Shown here piece after piece: positions 46,327-56,300 of a DNA stretch of 64,000 bases. The notes beneath the pieces are model-generated. The model saw nothing but the letters and a program-made list of their open reading frames with translations. It was not told the DNA's origin and made no database searches. Position 1 is the first letter of the stretch. The number at the start of each line of letters is the position of its first letter. The position numbers and the translations under genes are program-made. Source of the stretch: Pseudomonas fluorescens (lineage in GTDB: Bacteria; Pseudomonadota; Gammaproteobacteria; Pseudomonadales; Pseudomonadaceae); assembly GCF_004683905.1 (NCBI RefSeq), contig NZ_CP038438.1, forward strand, positions 2,108,001 to 2,172,000, in the 5' to 3' direction.

Positions 46327-47769
46327 ATGTTGTCTTTTTTGACCGAACATCCGTTGTTTTGCGCGTTGATCCTGATCCTCCTCGATCTCGGGTTGTGGCG
46401 CCTGATCAGCTCCCGTGGCAGCGAGTGGAAGCTGCTGGTGCGGGTACTGATTTTCAGCCTGTTCAGCGTGCTGTTGTTCAACGAAGGCCTGAATCCGATG
46501 GAGCCGGCGCCGTGGGCCGACAACGTGCCGCTGCACCTGGCGGCGACCGGGTTGCAGATCGGCTGGTGGCTGTTCGGCGCGCGCACCCTGACCGTGCTGA
46601 TCGGCGCGGTGATGATGCAGCGCGTCGGGCACACCGGACGGCTGTTGCAGGATCTGCTCGGTGCGGTGATTTTCCTGATCGCGATTATCGCGGCACTGGC
46701 CTATGTGCTGGATCTGCCGGTCAAAGGTGTGTTGGCGACGTCCGGGGCCTTGGCGATCATTGTCGGTCTGGCGTTGCAGAGCACCTTGAGCGACGTGTTC
46801 TCCGGGATCGTGCTCAACACCACCAAGCCCTATCAGATCGATGACTGGATCTCGATCGATGGCACCGAAGGCCGGGTCATCGACATCGACTGGCGCGCCA
46901 CGCGTCTGCAGACCAGTCAGGGCAGCATGGCGGTGATTCCCAACTCGCTGGCGGCCAAGGCCAAGATCATCAACTTCAGTCGTCCGAGCAACATGTTCGG
47001 GGTGGCCGTCAGTGTCCAGGTCAGCCCGCATGCCCGGCCCAATACGGTGATCGATGCGCTGGAGCGGGCGATGCAGGGCTGCCGCCCGCTGCTGGACAAT
47101 CCCTCGCCAAGTGTCGCGCTGAAAAGCTCCAGCAGCGCCGGCGCGGAATATGAAATCAGCGGTTTTGTCTCGTCGATGGATCAGAAGCGCTCAGTGCGCA
47201 ATCAGCTGTTCGATCTGGCTTACCGGCATCTGCAGGCATCCGGGATCAATCTGTTGTCGAGTGTCGAACCGATCGTCGCCGGCAACCTCTCGCGGCCGCG
47301 GGCGCTGCTCGACAGTTCGCCGATTTTCTCCACGCTGCGCCAGGAAGAGAAAGACACCTTCAGCCAGAACATGACCCTGCAAACCTTCCGTGCCGGCGAG
47401 ACGATCCTCGACGCCGGGGAGGTCAGCGATCATTTGTTCATCATCGAATCGGGCGTGGTCAGCGTGACCTTGACTCGCCATGGCAGCCCGTTCGAATCCG
47501 GGCGCATGGGGCCGGGGGAGGTGATCGGCGAGGCCGGCATCCTCTCCGATTCGTCGGTGCCGGCGACCTTTGCGGCGAAAACCTTCTGTGCGCTGTACCG
47601 CATCGAGAAGACCTACCTGAAGCCGTGCCTGGATGCCCGACACGACATCAATGAGGCGATGAAGGCCTTGCTCGATTATCGCCTGCACAAGGCCCAGAGC
47701 CTGACCCAGGACGTGCCGACCGTGGTGGCGAAAACCGGGTTCCTGCACTGGTTGCGCAATCGGGTGTGA
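46327..47769 (+). CDS. MscS-family channel with C-terminal cyclic-nucleotide-binding-type domain
   Basis: A 480-residue inner-membrane protein. Several hydrophobic helices lie in the first 165 residues, the last forming the MscS pore and beta-domain junction (VKGVLATSGALAIIVGLALQST, then IVLNTTKPYQIDDWI). The soluble MscS beta domain follows (GTEGRVIDIDWRATRL, VIPNSLAAKAKI). The last 150 residues form a CRP-like domain (FRAGETILDAGEVSDHLFII, GPGEVIGEAGILSD). Such fusions may be gated by nucleotide binding as well as membrane tension; that is inferred from family and not shown. GGAG eight bases before the ATG supports this start. Confidence 0.88.
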   Translation: MLSFLTEHPLFCALILILLDLGLWRLISSRGSEWKLLVRVLIFSLFSVLLFNEGLNPMEPAPWADNVPLHLAATGLQIGWWLFGARTLTVLIGAVMMQRVGHTGRLLQDLLGAVIFLIAIIAALAYVLDLPVKGVLATSGALAIIVGLALQSTLSDVFSGIVLNTTKPYQIDDWISIDGTEGRVIDIDWRATRLQTSQGSMAVIPNSLAAKAKIINFSRPSNMFGVAVSVQVSPHARPNTVIDALERAMQGCRPLLDNPSPSVALKSSSSAGAEYEISGFVSSMDQKRSVRNQLFDLAYRHLQASGINLLSSVEPIVAGNLSRPRALLDSSPIFSTLRQEEKDTFSQNMTLQTFRAGETILDAGEVSDHLFIIESGVVSVTLTRHGSPFESGRMGPGEVIGEAGILSDSSVPATFAAKTFCALYRIEKTYLKPCLDARHDINEAMKALLDYRLHKAQSLTQDVPTVVAKTGFLHWLRNRV

Positions 47770-47866
47770 CAGGGTGGTCTACTCGTCTTCCGGGAGATTG
47801 GCTATTTGTCCGGGGCAAGTGCGGGACTACCTTAGTCACACATTCACTGGCCCCGGAAACTCAATC

Positions 47867-48307
47867 ATGAAAGCTCGTACCGATTTCTACACCGCCTCCC
47901 CAGACGCCCTGAAAGCGATGATCGCCCTGGAAACCGCGGTCTCGAAACTGCCGCTGGAAAAGACCCTGGTCGAACTGGTCAAGCTGCGCGCTTCGCAGAT
48001 CAACGGCTGCGCATTCTGCATCGACATGCACACCGCTGACGCGATCAAGGGCGGCGAAACCCCGCGTCGACTGTTCGCCGTCACCGCGTGGCGTGAAGCG
48101 CCGTTCTTCACCGAGCGCGAACGCGCTGCGCTGCTGTGGACCGAATCGCTGACCCAGCTGAGCCTGACCCACGCCCCGGACGAAGACTACGACATCGTCG
48201 CGGCGCAATTCACGCCCAAGGAAATGGTCGACCTGAGCGTGGCGATCAGCACCATCAACAGCTGGAACCGTCTGGCGGTGGGCTTCCGCAAAACCCCACA
48301 GCTCTGA
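47867..48307 (+). CDS. AhpD-like carboxymuconolactone-decarboxylase-family protein
   Basis: A 146-residue helical protein with the AhpD core motif: Glu-rich helix (LVELVKLRASQINGCAFCIDMHT) containing the CxxC pair and a nearby His. This is the arrangement of peroxidase-type AhpD proteins; alkylhydroperoxidase-like activity is plausible. Position 47867 is taken as start because the following MKARTDFYTASPDAL matches family N-termini; the ribosome site is weak. Single gene between the mechanosensitive channel and a REPIN. Confidence 0.88.
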   Translation: MKARTDFYTASPDALKAMIALETAVSKLPLEKTLVELVKLRASQINGCAFCIDMHTADAIKGGETPRRLFAVTAWREAPFFTERERAALLWTESLTQLSLTHAPDEDYDIVAAQFTPKEMVDLSVAISTINSWNRLAVGFRKTPQL

Positions 48308-48324
48308 CAGTTCACGGTCGAAAA

Positions 48325-48430
48325 CTGTGGGAGCGGGCTTGCTCGCGAAGGCGTCGTGTCAGTCACCTTAGTGGTTATCTGACACACCGCCTTCGTCGGA
48401 TCGCCGCCCGGAGCAAGCCCGCTCCCACAG
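48325..48430. repeat. REPIN between the AhpD-like gene and the emrB-type gene
   Basis: Inverted REP pair; the right arm carries an insertion (CGGATCGCCGCCCG) relative to the usual form. It lies between convergent genes. Confidence 0.88.
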
Positions 48431-48458
48431 TGAAAAGTGCAAAACTTCAGAAGGGTGA

Positions 48459-50051
48459 TCAATGCGCATCTGCACTCGGCGCGGCCGGTGGTTGTACCTT
48501 GCGCATCAAGGGCACCATCGCCGTGGCAATGATGAAGCACAGCATGATCATCAAAAAGGTATCGCCGTAGGTCTGGGTCTGCGCCTCGCGGTAGGTCAGC
48601 AGCCACAGTTGACGCAGGCCTGCGGTGACGCCGACGTCACCACTCTGACCCTGTGTCGCCAGATTGCCACCGACCTGCGCCAGCCACTGATTCATCGCCT
48701 CGTTGCTGCTGTTCAGATGCTCGGCCAAGCGGGTGAAGTGCAGGTTGGTGCGGTCATTGAGAATGGTCGCGCACGCGGCAATCCCGATCGCCCCGCCCAG
48801 ATTGCGCATCAGGTTGAACAGCCCCGAAGCGTGCTTCAAGCGCGCCGGTGCCAAACCTCCCAGAGTCAGTGTCACTGCCGGCGGCACCGCCAGTTGCTGG
48901 GCGATCCCGCGCAGCGCTTGCGGTAGCATCAACTGGCCGGAACCCCAGTCGTGGGTGATCGGACTGAATTCCCACATCGACACGGCAAACAGGCCCAGGC
49001 CGATCATCATGATCCAGCGCAAATCCATGCGATTGGCGAGAAAGGCATACAGCGGAATCGCCATGATCTGGAACACCCCGGTGGAAAAAACCGCCAGACC
49101 AATGTCTAGCGCGCTATAGCCACGCACCCGTCCAAGAAACAGCGGAGTCAGGTAAATCGTTGCGAACAGGCCGATCCCGGTGACAAAGGAAAAGAAACAA
49201 CCCAAGGCAAAGTTGCGATCCTTGAGCGCGCGTAGATCGACGATCGGGTTGGCCACGTGCAAGGTGCGTCCGATGAAGGCCAGACCCGCCAGACCGCTGA
49301 TCCATGCCGTGGTCAGAATCGTTTGATCGCTGAACCAGTTCCAGCGCGGGCCTTCTTCGAGGGTGTATTCCAGGCAGCCGAGAAACAGCGCAAGAAACAC
49401 CATGCTCAGGTAGTCCGCACCCTTGAGCAGCGACAGCTCCGGCTGGTCGATCTTCACCAGCATCGGCACGGCCACGGCGACGAAAATCCCCGGCACCAGA
49501 TTGATGTAGAACAGCCAGTGCCACGATGAAATGTCGGTGATCCAGCCACCGATCACCGGCCCCAACGTCGGCGCCAGCGACGCTACGGCACCGATGGTCG
49601 CGGCGGCAATCACCCGTTGTTTACCGCTGAAGAAAAAGAACGCGGTGGTGAACACCAGCGGGATCATCGAACCGCCGAGAAAGCCTTGCAGCGCGCGAAA
49701 GGCGATCATGCTCTGGATATTCCAGGCCACGCCGCAGAGCAGGCTGGCCAGAGTAAAACCGACCGCCGAGGCGCAGAACAGCCAGCGTGTGGAGAACACC
49801 CGCGACAGCCAGCCCGACAGCGGGATCACGATGATTTCGGCGATCAGGTAACTGGTCTGCACCCACGCGGTTTCGTCGGTGCCGGCCGAGAGTCCGCCGC
49901 CGATGTCACGCAGCGACGCCGAGACGATCTGGATGTCCAGCAGCGCGATGAACATGCCGATGCACATCGTGGCGAAGGCGAACACTTTGGTCGCGGTGGC
50001 CATGTCGGCGGCGTTGAACGGTTGCGCCGGGGCGGTGAGGGCGGTGCTCAT
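48459..50051 (-). CDS. EmrB-type DHA2 family multidrug exporter
   Basis: A 530-residue major-facilitator protein with 14 predicted membrane helices. The first span holds FATMCIGMFIALLDIQIVSASL, a hallmark of the DHA2/EmrB group, and motif C-like GPVIGGWITD is present. The start overlaps the stop of the adaptor gene by ATGA, so the pair is coupled. With EmrA it would pump drugs or metabolites across both membranes through an outer-membrane channel, which is not encoded next to it. The substrate is unknown. Confidence 0.92.
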   Translation of the reverse strand: MSTALTAPAQPFNAADMATATKVFAFATMCIGMFIALLDIQIVSASLRDIGGGLSAGTDETAWVQTSYLIAEIIVIPLSGWLSRVFSTRWLFCASAVGFTLASLLCGVAWNIQSMIAFRALQGFLGGSMIPLVFTTAFFFFSGKQRVIAAATIGAVASLAPTLGPVIGGWITDISSWHWLFYINLVPGIFVAVAVPMLVKIDQPELSLLKGADYLSMVFLALFLGCLEYTLEEGPRWNWFSDQTILTTAWISGLAGLAFIGRTLHVANPIVDLRALKDRNFALGCFFSFVTGIGLFATIYLTPLFLGRVRGYSALDIGLAVFSTGVFQIMAIPLYAFLANRMDLRWIMMIGLGLFAVSMWEFSPITHDWGSGQLMLPQALRGIAQQLAVPPAVTLTLGGLAPARLKHASGLFNLMRNLGGAIGIAACATILNDRTNLHFTRLAEHLNSSNEAMNQWLAQVGGNLATQGQSGDVGVTAGLRQLWLLTYREAQTQTYGDTFLMIMLCFIIATAMVPLMRKVQPPAAPSADAH

Positions 50052-51169
50052 GGAGCGACGGCCACGGCGCTGGTTTCGGCTTGTGCGCGGGTGTCGACTT
50101 CAGCGGTGACCGACAGCCCCGGCCGCAGATGGCCGAGCACGCCATCAGCCGGATCGAGGAGGATTCGCACCGGCACCCGCTGGACGATTTTGGTGAAGTT
50201 GCCGGTGGCGTTCTCCGGCGGTAGCACGCTGAATTGCGAGCCGGTGGCCGGGGCGAGGCTGTCGAGGCGGCCGTGGAATTCCTGGCCGGAGAGCACGTCG
50301 GCACGGATGCTCACCCGTTGCCCGGGTTTCATCCGCGCCAGTTGATCCTCCTTGAAATTGGCATCGACCCACAGACCGCTGGCCGGCACCACCGACAACT
50401 GTTGCGAACCGGCCTGGGCATAGGCGCCGACCCGCGCGCGGCGGTTGCCGATCACGCCATCAACCGGCGCGCGCAGTTCGGTGTAGCCGAGATTCAACTG
50501 CGCCAGATCACGCTCGGCGCGGGCCTGTTGCAGGGCGGCGCGGGCCTGTTGTTTCTGAGTGTCGATCACCGCCAGTTGGCGCTGTGCGGCGAGCAGTTCG
50601 GCCTGGGCACGCGCACTCAGGGCCTGAGCGGTCTTGAAGGTGGCGTCGGCGCGCTGGGCACTTTCCACCGACACGGCATTGGTGCTGACCAGGCGTTTGT
50701 AGCGCGCATTGTCATCCCGCGAGCGTGCGGTTTCGGCACCGGCGGCATCGATGCCGGCGCGGGCCTGGCCGATCACTGCTTGCTGCAGTTGTTCAGTGGC
50801 GTCGAGGTTGGCCAGCAGCGCCTCCTCGGCGGCAACGGCGCCTTCGGCTTTGGCGAGATTGGCACGATAGTCGCGCGCATCGAGGCGGATCAGCACGTCG
50901 CCGGCCTTGACCGATTGGTTGTCGCTGACCAGCACTTCTTCGATGTAACCGGCGACCTTCGGCCCGATCACCGTCACGTCGCCACCGATGTAGGCATCGT
51001 CAGTCTCTTCAAGAAAACGCCCGGTGCCCCACCAATGACTGGCGTAAACGCCGACCACGACCAGCGCGACCAAGCCAGAGCCGGTCAGCAGCAGGCGTTT
51101 GCGCAGTGGCGGCTTGGCGGGGGTGACCGGGGCATACAGGTCTGGCTCAACGGTTGGCATGCTGGTCAT
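50048..51169 (-). CDS. EmrA/HlyD-type periplasmic adaptor
   Basis: From the ATG at 51169 (MTSMPTVEPD) a 373-residue membrane-fusion protein. One membrane span (LLLTGSGLVALVVVGVYA), then ETDDAYIGGDVTVIGPKVAGYI, the typical EmrA entry, a long coiled-coil hairpin rich in Ala, Gln and Arg, and a lipoyl/barrel segment (LRAPVDGVIGNRRARVGAYA). A second ATG lies nine bases further in, and one at 51220 is less likely. It is first in a two-gene operon with the DHA2 exporter. A palindrome just upstream may be its operator. Confidence 0.92.
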   Translation of the reverse strand: MTSMPTVEPDLYAPVTPAKPPLRKRLLLTGSGLVALVVVGVYASHWWGTGRFLEETDDAYIGGDVTVIGPKVAGYIEEVLVSDNQSVKAGDVLIRLDARDYRANLAKAEGAVAAEEALLANLDATEQLQQAVIGQARAGIDAAGAETARSRDDNARYKRLVSTNAVSVESAQRADATFKTAQALSARAQAELLAAQRQLAVIDTQKQQARAALQQARAERDLAQLNLGYTELRAPVDGVIGNRRARVGAYAQAGSQQLSVVPASGLWVDANFKEDQLARMKPGQRVSIRADVLSGQEFHGRLDSLAPATGSQFSVLPPENATGNFTKIVQRVPVRILLDPADGVLGHLRPGLSVTAEVDTRAQAETSAVAVAP

Positions 51170-51196
51170 GGCGTAATACCTGCGGAAACGGGCTGT

Positions 51197-51226
51197 TATT
51201 ACGGCTGTAATATGATGCAAGTAATA
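51197..51226. promoter_or_regulatory. Palindrome and repeat upstream of the emrAB-type operon
   Basis: TATTAC-GGCT-GTAATA (51197-51212) is a perfect inverted repeat, and GTAATAT recurs 14 bases further on (51221-51227). This lies about 30-55 bases before the emrA-type start, a place where TetR- or MarR-type repressors usually bind. No regulator gene is adjacent. Confidence 0.5.
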
Positions 51227-51417
51227 TTTTGTGGCAATTATGTTTTTGTGCCGATCGTCAGTTGCTTACCCGGCCTCGGGGTTTGGAGCGGTTTCGACAA
51301 ACGACAGCGCCCGTAATACGGGGCCAAATCTTCGAGAACTCGATGAAAGCCCTCGGGGAACCCCTGAGGGACTGACGTTGAACACAGCAAAATCAAATGT
51401 TTAAGAAATGTAAGCGT

Positions 51418-51448
51418 TGTAGGAAGCGTCTTGCATTTGTGTAGGAAG
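51418..51448 (+). promoter_or_regulatory. Direct TGTAGGAAG repeats upstream of tpsB
   Basis: TGTAGGAAG occurs at 51418-51426 and 51440-51448, spaced 22 bases (two helical turns), 65-95 bases before the start. TGTAGGA is the reverse complement of the TCCTACA found at the promoter of the BvgA-like locus and resembles EvgA half-sites. A candidate activator site. Confidence 0.45.
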
Positions 51449-51512
51449 GCTCTGACTATCACTCGCATTGATGAGGTGGCATTACGCTACTTTATGATTG
51501 CAAGGATGTTGC

Positions 51513-53240
51513 GTGCCGTATTTGCTTTGCGCTGTTTTCCGTCGTCGTTCCACGCTTTGCCCGCTGTTGTCGGCCTTTGTGTTGAGTGTGTGTGCCTCCT
51601 CGATTCAAGCGGCTGATCCTGTTGCGCCGGGCCAGGAAGTGCTGCGCCAGCAGCAACAGCAACAGCGCGATCTGCAACAACTGCAAATGGAACAACGCAA
51701 GCGCCAACTGGAGCGCGGTGCGTTCGGCCCGGCACCGGTCACCCCGGCGATCCCGCAAACCGTCACCCCCGATGAGCGCTGCTGGCCGCTAAGTGGCACG
51801 CGTATCGGTGGCGTCACGCTGATCGACAGCGCCAAGCTCAACGCCCGGATCAAACCGCTGCTGGCGCCGTGCATGGGCGTCGGCCAGATCAACCATCTGC
51901 TGGCGACCATCACCGCGAGCTACGTCGAGCAGGGCTACATCGCCAGCCGCCCGTACCTGTTGAGCGCGCCGGCGGCGGGGCAGTCGCTGGACATCATGAT
52001 CGACGAGGGCTACATCGAGTCCATCGAACTGGCCGATCAGAGCCTGCCCGTTTCGCTGGGCGGCGCGTTCCCGCACATGCTCGGCCAGCCGCTGAACCTG
52101 CGCGATCTGGAGCAGGGCCTGGATCAATTGAACCGCTTGCGCTCGATCGACCTGACCGCCGACATCGCCCCCGGCAGCCAGCCCGGCGCGTCGCGAATCA
52201 TCCTGCGCTCGCGCACCTCCGGGCAGTCGCGCTGGGCGTTGGGCCTGGGCATGGACAACCTTGGCAGCGCCAGCACCGGGCGGGATCGCAATACCGTCAG
52301 CCTGAGCTTCGACAGCCCGCTGCAACTCAACGATCTGTTGAGCCTCAGTGCCAGCGACACGTTGAATCAGGGCGACCGCTACAGTCGCAACGCCAGCCTG
52401 TATTACGCGATTCCCTACGGCTACTGGACCTACAGCGCGTTCGCCAGCCACGCCGAATACCGCGCGCCGTTCAAGCTGCCGAGTGCGACCTTGTACAGCA
52501 CCGGCCTCACCGATCAACTGAGCCTGCGCGCCGACCGCGTGTTGTGGCGCGACCAGAGCCGTCAGCTCAGCGCAAACCTGCAACTGGCACACAAGGACGT
52601 CGACAGCTATCTGGAAAATGTCCGTCTGGGCATTCAAAGCCCGACCCTGACCGTGGCCGAAGCCGGACTCAATCTGTTCTGGCTCGACCGTGCGGTGTGG
52701 AACCTCGACTTCACCTATTCGCAAGGCCTGCGCTGGCTGGGCGCTGATGACGACGCCAATCATGCGGTCAACAATTTGCCCAAAGCGCAGTTTCGCAAGT
52801 ACCGCGCTGGCCTCAGCCAATGGCGCAACGGCCAGTTCGGCGCGCAAGCGTGGCAGTGGCAGAGCCAGCTCAATCTGCAATACAGCCCCGACCCGTTACC
52901 GGCCATCGAACAGTTGCTCGGCACCGATGATTCGGCGGTGCGCGGCTATCGGGTCAGCAGCGCATCCGGCGCCAGCGGCGCGATCTGGCGCAACACCTTG
53001 CGTCTGCCGCTGCGTAGCGATTGGCCGGTGCAGATCACCCCGCGGGTGGGCCTGGACAACGGCTGGCTCAAGGCCGACCACGGCGCCCAGGGCCAGCGCC
53101 TGAGCGGCGCCAGCGTCGGGCTGAATCTGGGCTGGAAGAATCTGCAAGTGGACGTCGATTACCAACGCGCCCTCAACACCCCCAACGGTTTGCAGCACGA
53201 GCCAGAGACCTGGCTGATGCGCGTGGGGTTGCAGATATGA
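51513..53240 (+). CDS. TpsB, outer-membrane transporter of a two-partner secretion system
   Basis: A 575-residue FhaC/ShlB-family protein from a GTG start at 51513; AAGGA seven bases before it supports this. A signal peptide ends near IQAA. A Gln-rich helix follows (plug helix type), then two POTRA domains (first near RCWPLSGTRIGGVTLID, second near GYIESIELADQSLPVSLGG) and a C-terminal 16-stranded barrel finishing in MRVGLQI. It secretes the TpsA protein encoded directly downstream, whose frame overlaps its stop or begins 113 bases beyond it. Confidence 0.93.
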   Translation: MPYLLCAVFRRRSTLCPLLSAFVLSVCASSIQAADPVAPGQEVLRQQQQQQRDLQQLQMEQRKRQLERGAFGPAPVTPAIPQTVTPDERCWPLSGTRIGGVTLIDSAKLNARIKPLLAPCMGVGQINHLLATITASYVEQGYIASRPYLLSAPAAGQSLDIMIDEGYIESIELADQSLPVSLGGAFPHMLGQPLNLRDLEQGLDQLNRLRSIDLTADIAPGSQPGASRIILRSRTSGQSRWALGLGMDNLGSASTGRDRNTVSLSFDSPLQLNDLLSLSASDTLNQGDRYSRNASLYYAIPYGYWTYSAFASHAEYRAPFKLPSATLYSTGLTDQLSLRADRVLWRDQSRQLSANLQLAHKDVDSYLENVRLGIQSPTLTVAEAGLNLFWLDRAVWNLDFTYSQGLRWLGADDDANHAVNNLPKAQFRKYRAGLSQWRNGQFGAQAWQWQSQLNLQYSPDPLPAIEQLLGTDDSAVRGYRVSSASGASGAIWRNTLRLPLRSDWPVQITPRVGLDNGWLKADHGAQGQRLSGASVGLNLGWKNLQVDVDYQRALNTPNGLQHEPETWLMRVGLQI

Positions 53241-53353
53241 GCACCAGCGAGACTCATCAAGCAGTGAACAAACCGCCGTCGGATCTGAGCGCGACAGCCA
53301 CGGCCAAGACCAAATCGCGTGCCGTGATGCCGTACTTACATGGAGACGTTTTT

Positions 53354-56300
53354 ATGCCAGCACACACCTTTGCATTCCATCTTTCTCCTCGGGGCAAACT
53401 GCGCTGGGCGATCGCCAGCCTGTTCTTCGCCGTGCACCTGCCCAGCGCCATCGCCGGCGGTGTGGTGGTCGCTCCCGGCCCCGGCGGCACCGCGCAACTG
53501 CAGACCCAGGGCGGCGTGCCCATCGTCAATATCGTCGCGCCCAACGGCTCGGGCCTGTCGCACAACCAGTTCCTCGACTACAACGTCGACCGTCAGGGCC
53601 TGGTGCTGAACAACGCCTTGCAGGCCGGGCAATCGCAGCTCGCCGGGCAACTGGCAGCCAACCCGCAACTGCAGGGCCAGGCCGCGAGCGTGATCCTCAA
53701 CGAGGTGATCAGCCGCAACCCTTCGGCCATCAACGGCGCCCAGGAAATCTTCGGCCGCGCCGCCGATTACGTGCTGGCCAACCCCAACGGCATTTCGGTG
53801 AACGGCGGCAGTTTCATCAACACGCCTAACGCCAGTCTGCTGGTCGGTCGTCCGGAGTTGAACGACGGCAAACTGCAAGCCTTGAACACCCGCGACGCCA
53901 GCGGTCAGTTGCAGATCCAGAGTGGCGGCCTGCGTAACGCCGAGGGTTCGGTCAATCTGATCGCCCCGCGTATCGACAGCCAGGGCCGCATCAATGCCCG
54001 CGATCAGTTGAACCTCACCGTCGGGCGCAATCAGGTCGATTACGCCAGCGGTCAGGTCAAAGCCGTGGACCCGGCGGGCAACACCCAGGATCAGCGCATC
54101 GACGCCAGCCTGTTCGGCGCGATGCAGGCCGGGCGCATCAACATCGTCAGCACCGCCGAAGGCGCGGGCGTGCGTGTGGGGGCGGTGCAAGTGGCCGGGC
54201 GTGACGGCGTGCAGATCCGTTCGGCTGGCGACCTGAGTGTCAGCGGTGAAACCGTCCCTAACAGCCTCGAAGTGACCCGTGCCGGCATTCGCAGCAGTCA
54301 GGGTGATGTCGGCCTGCACAGCGGCAACGACCTGACGCTGGCCGCCACCGATGTCAGTGGTCGCGACGTCAACGTCAATGCCAAGCGCAACCTGACCCTG
54401 AGCACTGTTGAAAGCCGCAAGCTTCAGGAAAAACGCGAAAACTGGAGCAACAGCACCATCGGCATCACCTGGGAAACCTACGACCGGACCCAGACCGACA
54501 GTGAAACTCGCCAGCACGGCAGCCAGATCGTCGCCACCCGTGACGCCAAATTGTCCTCCGGCAAAGACACCGAACTCAAAGCCGCCAAGGTCGAAGCGGC
54601 GAAAAATCTCGATGTGCAAAGCGGCGGCGATCTGCGCCTGACCGCGGCCACCGAAAGCCACACCCAGACTGATCAGGGCAACCATCGCAAGCATCTGTGG
54701 AAGGCCGACTGGAACAACAGCAGCGAAGAACAGCGCAGCATCGGCAGTCAGTTGAAGGGCGGCAATATCGCTCTGCAAACCGCCGCGTTGCTGCGCGCCG
54801 AAGGTGCCGAACTGAACAGTGCCGGCGATGTGAAACTGGCGGGCAAGCAAGTGGACGTCACCACCGCCACGCGCACCAGTCGCAGTAATAACAACAGTTA
54901 CTCCGGCGACCTGGTGGGTGGCGGTTTCTTCGGCAAGACCGGTGATGCCGACAAGGGCCAGACCCGGCATCAGGGCAGCAAAATCAATGCGGCCGGCAAA
55001 CTGATCGTCAAGGCTGACGACGTGCGCATCAGCGGCAGCCAGGTCCGTGGCGGCACCGAGGCCAGCGTGATCAGCGATCAGGGTTCGCTGGTGATCGACG
55101 GTGTGCAGGACACCTCGCACAGCAACAACCACGACAAGGACAGCAAGTTCTTCGGCATCACCAAGGACGAGTCGCGGCAGAACGCCAGGGACAGCACCAC
55201 GGTGCGCAGCGAGCTGGTTTCCGACAGCAATCTCAAGCTCAAAAGCGCCAAGGACATCGAAGTGGCCGGCTCCACGGTCAAGGCTGGCGGCGCGCTGACG
55301 GCGGACGCTGCGGGGGATGTGAACGTGCATTCCACGCAGAACACCCACGACAGCAGTTCGACCACCGAGACCCGTGGCTTCGATGCCTACGCCAAAGAGC
55401 AAACGCCGGAGCAATATCGCGCCGGGGTGCACTACGAAGACAAGCAGCAGACCGTCACCCGTAACGACGTCAACCAGCAAGGCTCCAGTCTCAGCGGCGG
55501 CAGCGTGCAGGTGAAGGCCGGCGGCGACCTGACAATCAAGGGCGGTGAAGTCAAATCCACGGCCGGCGACACCACGCTGAGCGGCAAGAACGTGTCGTTG
55601 CTGGCCGAACAGGACAGCCACAAAACCTCATCCGACACCTCCAGCACCGGCGGCGGTTTCTACTACACCGGTGGCCTCGACCGCGCTGGCAGTGGCGTCG
55701 ATTTTGCCCACAGCACCACGCAAGACAGCAGCAGCAAAACCACCGCGCAAACCACCCACGTGCAAAGCAGCGGCAGCCTGAACATCAATGCCGACAAACT
55801 GCTGACCGAAGGCGCGCAGGTCAAGGCTGGCAACGGTCTGAACGTCGCGGCCAACGAGGTCGACAACCGCGCCGCCAGCAACACCGAAAGCAGCACTCAC
55901 AACCAGAGCAACTGGTCAGCGGACATCGGCGCCAACGTCGAGTACAAGGACATCGCCCGCCCGATTGCCGGTGCGGTCAAGGATGTGCTCAACGGCAAGG
56001 TGCCGGACAAGGAAGCCCTGAGCAATCTCGGCCAGCCGAACGTCGGCCTCGACGTGGCGATCGGTCACGGCAGCGCCGACAAGACCGAGCAGAGCAGCAA
56101 CGCTGTGGTCAGCCGTTTCGACGGCGGCAGTGTCGACGTGAAAACCGCCGGCAACCTGCACGACCAGGGCACCCAGTACAGTGCGAGCAACGGCATGGTC
56201 AACATCAGCGCTGACAAACTGGTTGCCGATGCCGCGAGCAACACTCACAGCAGCACCGATAACTCGGTGGACGCCAAGGTCGACGTGCGCGTCTACACCA

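Larger units (their letters stand above)
51170..51512. promoter_or_regulatory. Divergent control region of the emrAB-type operon and tpsB
   Basis: About 340 bases without a gene. It holds the emrAB palindrome, a hairpin (CCCTCGGGG/CCCCTGAGGG, about 51350-51370) and two direct heptad repeats near 51418-51448, before the tpsB start. Confidence 0.65.

Noticed and set aside
53237..53353. N-terminal 39-residue extension of TpsA from the ATG overlapping the tpsB stop
   Set aside because: Hydrophilic, without export features; the ATG at 53354 has a better ribosome site and begins the signal peptide. Kept only as an alternative.
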